A DNA stretch of 8,277 nucleotides from Spirosoma sp. (GTDB lineage Bacteria; Bacteroidota; Bacteroidia; Cytophagales; Spirosomataceae): the NCBI GenBank assembly GCA_028288385.1, contig JAQBNX010000150.1:1-8277 (forward strand), read 5' to 3'. The notes under the pieces are model-generated. The model saw nothing but the letters and a program-made list of their open reading frames with translations. It had not been told where the DNA came from and made no database searches. Within the stretch, counting starts at the first letter, position 1; every line of letters starts with the position of its first letter. This document shows, one piece after another, positions 1 through 6,857 of the stretch. Made by a program: the position numbers and the translations under genes.

Positions 1-1
1 T

Positions 2-3000
2 TATAATGGGGGAGGGATAGCCATTGGCGACGTGAACGGCGAAGGTCTGTCCGACGTGTTCCTGATCGCTAATATGGGCGATAACAAGCTGTACCTGAAT
101 GGGACAGTGATAGACAAAACGAGACCCGAAGCCGGGAAAATGCACTTTCAAGACGTAACGGCTAAAGCAGGTGTGGCGGGTAAGCGGGCCTGGAGCACCG
201 GTGCTACGTTTGCTGACGTGAATGGCGACGGACGGTTGGACCTGTATGTTTGTAATGCCGGTATTCGGACCGGTGATAAACGCGGTAACGAACTATTTGT
301 CAACAATGGCAACGACGTCAACGGTCTCCCAACTTTTACTGAGCGGGCCGCTGAATATGGCCTCGTCGATGGCGGATTCTCTACGCACGCGGCCTTCTTC
401 GATTATGACCGGGACGGCGACCTCGATATGTATCTGCTTAACAACAGTTTTATTCCCGTAGGACGCCTTCAGTACGCTAACATTCGCAATCAGCGTGACT
501 CCCTCGGTGGTCATAAGCTGTTTCGTAATATGACTGTGGAACGGAGGAAGGCGCAGATGGGGAAGCACCAGGAGCGGAAAGGTAAGAGAAACCTCGCTGC
601 TGATTCTGTTGCTACTCCTTTCTTCGTTGATGTATCTGAAGAGGCTGGTATTTATGGCAGTTTAATTGGATTTGGACTGGGTATTACCATCGGTGATGTT
701 AATGATGACAACTGGCCGGATATCTACATCTCAAATGACTTTTATGAGCGTGATTACCTATACATCAACAATCGCAATGGTACGTTTCGGGAGTCGGTGA
801 AGGATGCTATGCCACACACAAGCCTGTCGTCGATGGGGGCTGACATTGCTGATATTAACAACGATGGTAAACTTGATATCTTCATAACGGATATGCTGCC
901 CGGTAATGACCGACGGTTGAAAAAGGTATCCACGTTTGAAAGCCACGATCTGGAGCGGATAAAGGCAGATAGGGATTTCCATTATCAATTTATGCAAAAT
1001 ATGCTGCACCTGAACCAGGGCAACCAGCCGGGCAACGGCGGTGTGCCCACATTCAGCGAGGTAGCCCGGTTTGCCGGCGTTCAGGCAACGGACTGGAGTT
1101 GGGGCGCATTGATATTTGACATGGATAACGATGGCCGAAAAGACATTTTCGTAGCGAACGGAATGGCTAAAGACGTAACGGATCAGGACTTTGTTAACTT
1201 CCTTGCCGACCGCGAAAACATGGCCCAGATTGCCCGGGAGCGAAAATTTAATTTCAAGGAGTTTCTGGACAAGGTGCCGTCTGAGGGCATACCAAACTAT
1301 GCCTTTCGCAATGAAGGTGATATGCTGTTTACCAACAAAGCGGGGGAATGGGGTTTAGCAGAGCCTGACTTTTCGAATGGTGCGGCCTACGGTGATTTAG
1401 ACAACGACGGTGACTTAGACCTGATCGTAAACAACGTAAATGCACCGGTGTCTGTTTATCAAAACCGGTCGGAGGAAATAACGAAAGCTAACTTTCTTAA
1501 AATAAAACTTAACGGCACGGGCTTAAATCGCCATGCAATCGGAGCGAGGGTATACCTGTACCAGACCGGCCAGGACCGCCAGCCTACTTTGCAGATGTTG
1601 CAGCAGATGCCGAACCGGGGCTTCGAGTCATCGGTGGACCTGAATATGGTGTTTGGGTTAGGAACACTGTCCGCCATTGATTCCTTAGTGGTTGTCTGGC
1701 CCGACGACCGTCAACAGACACTGCTGCAGCCAAAAGCGAATAGACTGTTGACGCTCCGCCAGCAGGATGCTAATCAAACCTGGAAGCGGTTGGTCTTGCC
1801 CGATAAAGCCCTGTTTCGGGATAACACCGTGGCATCGGGGTTAAATTTTAAGCATACCGAAAGCCCATTCGTCGATTATAACCGCGACGCCCTGCTGAAG
1901 CAGCAATTTTCCACGCAAGGACCCGCACTGGCCACGGGCGACGTAAACGGCGACGGTTTAGACGACGTATTTTTTGGCGGGGCCAGCGGACAATCACACC
2001 GGCTGTTTATTCAGCAGGCTGGGAATAAATTTGTCGAAAAAACTCCAGCCCTAATTCGTCAGGATACGACGTATGAAGCCGTAGACGCGGTCTTATTCGA
2101 TGCTGACGGTGATAAAGATTTAGACTTATACGTAGTGTCGGGCAGTAATGAATTCGAAGCAGAAGCTGACGAACTGCTCGATCGGCTCTACCTGAATGAT
2201 GGGAAAGGCGGCTTCACCCGTTCTAAAACAGGCCTACCCAACCTGAAAGCCAGTGGCTCGTGTGTAGCGGCTGCCGACTTTGATCGCGATGGGGATCTGG
2301 ATTTATTCGTTGGTTCTCGCCTGGTGCCCGGTCAGTATGGCAAAAACCCTTCCAGCTACCTGCTAATCAACGATGGCCGGGGCAATTTTAAAAATTATTC
2401 CAAGCGTGTATTCCCCGATGTTGAACAGTTAGGCATGGTGACGGCTGCTACCTGGGCCGACCTCAATGGCGACCAATACCCCGAACTGATTGTTGTTGGC
2501 GATTGGGAGCCCATTCGTGTTTTTGAAAACAAAATGGGTAAATTGAGTCAGAACGCAGGCATCGCTATTGCTGATACTAAGGGCGTCGCCGTTAAAACCA
2601 GCGGCTGGTGGAACTGTGTAACGGTAGGTGATGCCGACGGTGATGGCGATCTGGATTTGATTGTTGGCAATCTGGGACTCAATTCACGCATTCGGGCAAC
2701 CCAGACGATCCCCGCCGAACTCTATACCAGCGACTTTGATGGCAATGGCACCACCGAGCAGATCATTAACTGCGCCGACGAAACGGGTGAACTTTATCCG
2801 ATGGTGCTGAAAGGAGATTTGCAGCGGGAAATGCCCAGCATCAAAAAGAAGTACGTGAAGTTCACCGACTACGCCGGCAAGAAGATTGCCGAAATCTTCA
2901 GCGAAGAGCAGTTGAAGAAGGCCACCGTCAAACAGGCTTTCACAGGAGCATCAGCCGTGTTGTTGAACGATGGGAAAGGCAAACTGACCTACCAGCCCCT

Positions 3001-3325
3001 CCCCACCGAAGTGCAGTTCTCTCCCGTTTGTGGCGTATCGTTCCTTGATTATGACCATGATGGCCACCCGGACCTTGTGCTAACTGGCAACTTTCTCGAC
3101 GTCCTGCCTGAGATTGGCCGATATGATGCCAGCTATGGAGTTGTGCTACGTAATGCGGGCAAATGGGCTGATGGGACAATTAATTATCAGGCTGTCAATC
3201 CGGCCCAATCTGGGTTTTTTGTCCGGGGGCAAGTGCGCCGAATGGCCCGATTGGCCCAGGGACAACTGGTACTGGCCAAAAACAACGACAAGGCACAGGT
3301 ATTTACCGTAAACACTCAAAAGTGA
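2..3325 (+). CDS. FG-GAP/VCBS repeat protein with central ASPIC/UnbV domain, 5'-truncated by window edge
   Basis: The frame is open from base 2, and codons 2-31 encode YNGGGIAIGD, matching YNGGGVSAGD in the paralogue downstream. The GTG at 32 is therefore an internal valine and the true start lies upstream. Ca2+-binding loops of the DxDxDG type begin near nt 29 (degenerate, Glu for Asp), 215, 401, 695, 851, 1118 and 1394. An ASPIC/UnbV domain follows at about 1490-1762, with the hallmark FGLG, then DSLVVVWP. A second set of loops starts near 1940, 2099, 2276, 2459, 2630, 2732 (degenerate, DFDGNG) and 3047. This suggests two seven-bladed beta-propellers flanking ASPIC/UnbV. Such proteins are extracytoplasmic and usually bind ligands or partners; no catalytic motif is visible. 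The signal peptide, if any, is outside the window. A Lys/Arg-rich linker lies at 536-592. The exact function is unknown; the family assignment is firm. Confidence 0.93.
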   Translation, partial: YNGGGIAIGDVNGEGLSDVFLIANMGDNKLYLNGTVIDKTRPEAGKMHFQDVTAKAGVAGKRAWSTGATFADVNGDGRLDLYVCNAGIRTGDKRGNELFVNNGNDVNGLPTFTERAAEYGLVDGGFSTHAAFFDYDRDGDLDMYLLNNSFIPVGRLQYANIRNQRDSLGGHKLFRNMTVERRKAQMGKHQERKGKRNLAADSVATPFFVDVSEEAGIYGSLIGFGLGITIGDVNDDNWPDIYISNDFYERDYLYINNRNGTFRESVKDAMPHTSLSSMGADIADINNDGKLDIFITDMLPGNDRRLKKVSTFESHDLERIKADRDFHYQFMQNMLHLNQGNQPGNGGVPTFSEVARFAGVQATDWSWGALIFDMDNDGRKDIFVANGMAKDVTDQDFVNFLADRENMAQIARERKFNFKEFLDKVPSEGIPNYAFRNEGDMLFTNKAGEWGLAEPDFSNGAAYGDLDNDGDLDLIVNNVNAPVSVYQNRSEEITKANFLKIKLNGTGLNRHAIGARVYLYQTGQDRQPTLQMLQQMPNRGFESSVDLNMVFGLGTLSAIDSLVVVWPDDRQQTLLQPKANRLLTLRQQDANQTWKRLVLPDKALFRDNTVASGLNFKHTESPFVDYNRDALLKQQFSTQGPALATGDVNGDGLDDVFFGGASGQSHRLFIQQAGNKFVEKTPALIRQDTTYEAVDAVLFDADGDKDLDLYVVSGSNEFEAEADELLDRLYLNDGKGGFTRSKTGLPNLKASGSCVAAADFDRDGDLDLFVGSRLVPGQYGKNPSSYLLINDGRGNFKNYSKRVFPDVEQLGMVTAATWADLNGDQYPELIVVGDWEPIRVFENKMGKLSQNAGIAIADTKGVAVKTSGWWNCVTVGDADGDGDLDLIVGNLGLNSRIRATQTIPAELYTSDFDGNGTTEQIINCADETGELYPMVLKGDLQREMPSIKKKYVKFTDYAGKKIAEIFSEEQLKKATVKQAFTGASAVLLNDGKGKLTYQPLPTEVQFSPVCGVSFLDYDHDGHPDLVLTGNFLDVLPEIGRYDASYGVVLRNAGKWADGTINYQAVNPAQSGFFVRGQVRRMARLAQGQLVLAKNNDKAQVFTVNTQK

Positions 3326-3335
3326 GCAGCGAACC

Positions 3336-3360
3336 TTATGCATTGTCTCCTTTATGCATT
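3336..3360 (+). repeat. Short direct repeat in the gap between the paralogues
   Basis: TTATGCATT occurs at 3336-3344 and again at 3352-3360, a 16-base period, and each copy contains the palindrome ATGCAT. The pair lies just before the ATG at 3370 in the 44-base gap. No promoter consensus or Shine-Dalgarno could be recognised here. It may be a regulatory or translation-related element, or a small replication-slippage remnant. Confidence 0.35.
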
Positions 3361-3369
3361 AACCCATAT

Positions 3370-6300
3370 ATGAAACGCATTGCTATTATCGTAGTCGTAT
3401 GTGCCCTGGCGCTGACGGGCTGTAACTCATTTAGAGCAGAAAAGAAATTATTTCAATCCCTCGATTCAACCCAAACGGGTGTTGGGTTCACCAATAAACT
3501 CGTCTCGAACGAAAAATTAAACATCCTTGATTACCTCTACTTTTACAATGGTGGTGGGGTATCGGCAGGCGATATAAACAACGATGGCCTAACCGATTTG
3601 TACTTTGTCTCCAACCAGGGTAAGAATAAGCTATATCTTAATAAGGGTAATTTCAACTTTGAGGATATAACCGCGAAAGCGGACGTTGAGGGTTTTTCGG
3701 ACTGGCAGACAGGAACAACCATGGCCGATGTCAACGGGGACGGTCTCTTAGATATTTACGTATGTGCGGTCGGAAACTTCAGGGGGCTGGAAGGAGCTAA
3801 TGAGTTATACATCAATAACGGCGCTGGCCAGGATGGCGTACCGACGTTCACCGAAAAAGCGGCCGACTATGGATTGGACTTTACTGGATTTTCTACCCAG
3901 GCCGCGTTTTTCGACTACGACCACGACGGCGATCTGGACTGTTACCTGCTCAATCACGCTGTTCACACATCGCGCAGCTATGACCGCGTCTCGGCCCGCA
4001 ACTTACGTAACAACGAGTCGGGCGATTACCTGTTCGAGAACCAGAGTCTGACAAAAACAGGTAAAGCTCCAGCTGGTAAAATTGCCCGCTTTGAAAACGT
4101 GAGTGAGAAGGCGGGAATATTTGGCGCGGCCATGGGTTACGGCCTGGGAATTTCAGTCGCCGATCTGAATAACGATGGCTGGGAGGACCTTTACATCTCC
4201 AACGACTTTCACGAGGACGATTATTACTACGTCAATAACCAGAATGGCAGTTTCACCGAGAGTGTAAAGAAGGCCTTTGCCCATACGAGCCGTTTCTCAA
4301 TGGGTAACGATGTGGCCGACGTCAATAACGATGGTTTTGCCGATGTCGTTACGCTGGATATGTACCCAGAAGATGAAACCGTGGAAAAATCATCGCTGGG
4401 CGAAGACCCGCTCGATATTTATGAGTACAAGCTGGCCTATGGCTATATGAACCAGTATAGCCGCAATTGCCTACAAATCAGCCAGTCTGGTAAAAGATTT
4501 ATGGATGTTGGGGTGCTGGCAGGTGTAGCAGCAACCGATTGGAGCTGGTCACCCCTACTGGCTGACTATGACAACGACGGCATCAAAGACCTGTTTATAT
4601 CAAACGGCATTGTACACCGTCCTAACAACCTCGATTATGTAAAGTTCGCATCGGACGATTCGCTCCGGTACGCCATTGAAACGTCCAGTTCGCTCGATGA
4701 GCGGGCTATCAAACTCATGCCCGAAGGTAAAGTGCATAATTACTTGTACCGTGGTACGTCCACCCTTCGATATGAGGACAAATCCTTGGATTGGGGCTTT
4801 GAGACACCAACTTTTTCGAACGGGGCGGCTTACGCCGATTTGGATAATGATGGTGATCTGGACCTGATTACCAATAACATCGATCAGCCAGCGGGGTTGT
4901 ATAGAAACGATGCTAATGAAAAATTTCCGGCCAATAAACACCTGACCGTAAAGCTTAAGGGCAATGTACCCAATACATTTGGCGTTGGGGCAAAAGTGAT
5001 TTTAAAGTATAAGGACACCCTGCAGGTGCAGCAATTGATGCCGACGCGAGGGTTTGAGTCATCCGTTGCACCCGAACTGCTTTTTGGTCTGGGAACCCGA
5101 AGCGTTGTCGACACATTGGTGGTGATTTGGCCGAGTCAGCGGATGGAGGTTCGCCTGAATGTAAAAACGAATCAGTCGCTGATACTGAAGCAAACCGACG
5201 CCACACGGGATGCCAGCAACTACCGATATACGGCTCCGGCACAAAAACCACTCTTTGCCGAACTCACCGGGGCAGATTCAATACCATATCGACATCAAGA
5301 AAATCGAAGCTATTTTGATTTCGTGCGCGAGTCGCTGATGCCGTTCGAGGTTTCGACCGAGGGGCCACGACTAGCCGTCGGCGACGTAAATGGGGATGGA
5401 CTCGAAGATATTTACGCTGGTGGAGCCAAATGGCAGGCCGGTAGTTTGTTACTGCAACAAAAAAACGGAAAGTTTAAGCCGAGTGTACAGCGGGCGTTTG
5501 AGAGTGATTCGGTCTATGAAGATGTCGATGCGGTGTTTTTCGATGCCGATGGTGATAAAGACGTGGACCTGTATGTTGTTTCGGGCGGCAATGAATTCTA
5601 TGACAAAATGCCTGAGCAATTTGACCGGCTCTACCTGAACGACGGCAGGGGAACGTTTAGCCGCTCAGCCGATGCTCTGCCACCCATGTATGATAACAAG
5701 AGTTGCGTACGTCCCTTTGATATTGACCATGATGGCGACCTGGATCTGTTCGTTGGCGGGCGGGTTGTGGGATTTGGTTACGGAAAAACCCCAAATTCCT
5801 ATCTCCTGATTAACAATGGCAAAGGCCGGTTTACTGATAAGACCGATAAATTAGCTCCTGGTTTGCGTAAAGCGGGAATGGTTACGGACGCCGTCTGGGC
5901 CGACTATGATGGTGACAAAGACGCTGACCTGATCCTGGTGGGCGACTGGATGCCCGTCCGCATCTTTACTAACACGAAGGGGACTCTTAACGAAGTCAAA
6001 AGCATTACAAAGGAGGAAACTCCGCTTAGCGGGTTCTATCAGCGCATTATTGCTGCCGATTTCGACCGCGATGGTGATATAGACCTAATGGGAGCAAACA
6101 TTGGTACGAATACCAAGCTGCGCAAAACACCCGATTCACACTTGCGGATGTGGCTCAAGGACGTCGATAAAAACCAGAGCGTCGAGCAAATTATTGCTTA
6201 CAATCGGGGTAAGCAAGGCGGAGAAGATACCTGGTTTCCGCTGGCTACCAAAGACGAGCTGGGTAAGCAGATGCCCGGAGTCATCAACAAACGATTTACC

Positions 6301-6753
6301 AATTATGAGTCATTTGCCGGTAAACCAATAACGGATGTGCTCAATAATAATGAATTGGAGGGAGCAGCAGAACTTTCAGTTGATAAGTTCGCGTCTGTTT
6401 ACCTGGAGAATCAGGCGGGGAAATTTGTGGTGCATCCGTTGCCACTCTTGGCGCAGGTTTCAAAATTATTTGCTCTTTTACCCATCGATATTGACCACGA
6501 CGGAGATCTGGATGTGCTGGCGGGCGGAAACTTCTACGGCGTCAGTACGTATCAGGGACGTTATGATGCCAGTGCTGGATTGGTGTTACGTAACAACGGA
6601 AAAGGAATATTTACGGCTGAATCAGGCGTTGATTGCGGATTTTTGCTAAACGGCGAGATTCGGGATATTTGTCCGGTGCGAACGGCGCAGGGCCCCTTAA
6701 TTGTTGCTGCCCGAAACGGAGCCAGTGTTCAGCTTTTTAAACTGGTGGATTGA
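3370..6753 (+). CDS. FG-GAP/VCBS repeat lipoprotein with central ASPIC/UnbV domain
   Basis: A complete 1127-residue protein. I chose the ATG at 3370 because it gives a compact lipoprotein signal peptide (MKRIAIIVVVCALALTGC) with lipobox LTGC and lipidated Cys18. An in-frame GTG at 3322 overlapping the previous stop would add 16 polar residues before it and is less likely. No Shine-Dalgarno is visible, as is common in Bacteroidota. Ca2+ loops start at Asp68, 120, 182, 265, 317, 399 and 490. ASPIC/UnbV spans about 524-608, with FGLGTRS then DTLVVIWP. Further loops start at Asp672, 725, 784, 845, 897, 931 (degenerate) and 1040. This predicts propeller, ASPIC/UnbV, propeller. It is colinear with the upstream gene along its whole length, including GRYDAS near the C-terminus, so the two are tandem paralogues and probably co-transcribed. 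It should be anchored in the outer membrane. The acidic surface-export signal known from some Bacteroidota is not evident after Cys18, so which face it occupies is unclear. Its ligand is unknown. Confidence 0.94.
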   Translation: MKRIAIIVVVCALALTGCNSFRAEKKLFQSLDSTQTGVGFTNKLVSNEKLNILDYLYFYNGGGVSAGDINNDGLTDLYFVSNQGKNKLYLNKGNFNFEDITAKADVEGFSDWQTGTTMADVNGDGLLDIYVCAVGNFRGLEGANELYINNGAGQDGVPTFTEKAADYGLDFTGFSTQAAFFDYDHDGDLDCYLLNHAVHTSRSYDRVSARNLRNNESGDYLFENQSLTKTGKAPAGKIARFENVSEKAGIFGAAMGYGLGISVADLNNDGWEDLYISNDFHEDDYYYVNNQNGSFTESVKKAFAHTSRFSMGNDVADVNNDGFADVVTLDMYPEDETVEKSSLGEDPLDIYEYKLAYGYMNQYSRNCLQISQSGKRFMDVGVLAGVAATDWSWSPLLADYDNDGIKDLFISNGIVHRPNNLDYVKFASDDSLRYAIETSSSLDERAIKLMPEGKVHNYLYRGTSTLRYEDKSLDWGFETPTFSNGAAYADLDNDGDLDLITNNIDQPAGLYRNDANEKFPANKHLTVKLKGNVPNTFGVGAKVILKYKDTLQVQQLMPTRGFESSVAPELLFGLGTRSVVDTLVVIWPSQRMEVRLNVKTNQSLILKQTDATRDASNYRYTAPAQKPLFAELTGADSIPYRHQENRSYFDFVRESLMPFEVSTEGPRLAVGDVNGDGLEDIYAGGAKWQAGSLLLQQKNGKFKPSVQRAFESDSVYEDVDAVFFDADGDKDVDLYVVSGGNEFYDKMPEQFDRLYLNDGRGTFSRSADALPPMYDNKSCVRPFDIDHDGDLDLFVGGRVVGFGYGKTPNSYLLINNGKGRFTDKTDKLAPGLRKAGMVTDAVWADYDGDKDADLILVGDWMPVRIFTNTKGTLNEVKSITKEETPLSGFYQRIIAADFDRDGDIDLMGANIGTNTKLRKTPDSHLRMWLKDVDKNQSVEQIIAYNRGKQGGEDTWFPLATKDELGKQMPGVINKRFTNYESFAGKPITDVLNNNELEGAAELSVDKFASVYLENQAGKFVVHPLPLLAQVSKLFALLPIDIDHDGDLDVLAGGNFYGVSTYQGRYDASAGLVLRNNGKGIFTAESGVDCGFLLNGEIRDICPVRTAQGPLIVAARNGASVQLFKLVD

Positions 6754-6776
6754 TGATAACCAATGAGCAGCTTCGT

Positions 6777-6803
6777 TTTGTCCGATATTTTCTGTTAATT
6801 TTG
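6777..6803 (+). promoter_or_regulatory. Candidate Bacteroidota-type promoter for the haloperoxidase gene
   Basis: TAATTTTG at 6796-6803 fits the Bacteroidota -7 consensus TAnnTTTG exactly, and TTTG at 6777-6780 could serve as the -33 element. The 15-bp spacer is shorter than the usual 17-23 bp, which weakens the call. Transcription would begin near 6809-6812, leaving an untranslated leader of about 45-50 bases. If real, the haloperoxidase can be expressed separately from the two propeller genes, although read-through from them is not excluded because no terminator is visible in the gap. Confidence 0.45.
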
Positions 6804-6810
6804 TAAGCTT

Positions 6811-6833
6811 AGCTGTCAATATAATAGACAGTT
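6811..6833 (+). promoter_or_regulatory. Small inverted repeat in the haloperoxidase leader
   Basis: CTGTC at 6813-6817 and GACAG at 6827-6831 are perfect inverted arms separated by nine A/T bases. The RNA stem extends to seven pairs with one G-U and one A-U pair. It sits immediately at or after the predicted transcription start, so it could be an operator half-site pair for a dimeric regulator or a 5' stabilising hairpin. No U-tract follows, so it does not look like a terminator. A five-base arm can arise by chance. Confidence 0.3.
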
Positions 6834-6857
6834 TCCGATTAAATGCATCTTCTTGCT

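Noticed and set aside
29..3082. Recurrent GA-rich D-N-G-D coding repeats as a possible DNA repeat array or CRISPR
   Set aside because: The similarity is at protein level (Ca2+ loops 30-110 residues apart) with varied codons and irregular spacing, so there is no DNA repeat array.
3326..3369. A promoter between the two large genes
   Set aside because: No TAnnTTTG box with a properly spaced upstream TTG element was found, so co-transcription with the upstream gene is the simpler reading.
4600..4941. An open frame of 113 codons on the - strand within the second large gene
   Set aside because: It is antisense to conserved FG-GAP blades whose protein sequence is clearly under selection, and no family resemblance was seen.
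3370..6753. The large proteins as adhesins with a type IX secretion C-terminal sorting domain
   Set aside because: The complete protein has a lipobox at its N-terminus, and its C-terminus ends in the propeller-type strand without a recognisable sorting domain.
3323..6771. The octamer TGAGCAGC just after both large genes (3323-3330 and 6764-6771)
   Set aside because: It is too short to separate from chance, and it overlaps the stop codon in one case but not in the other.
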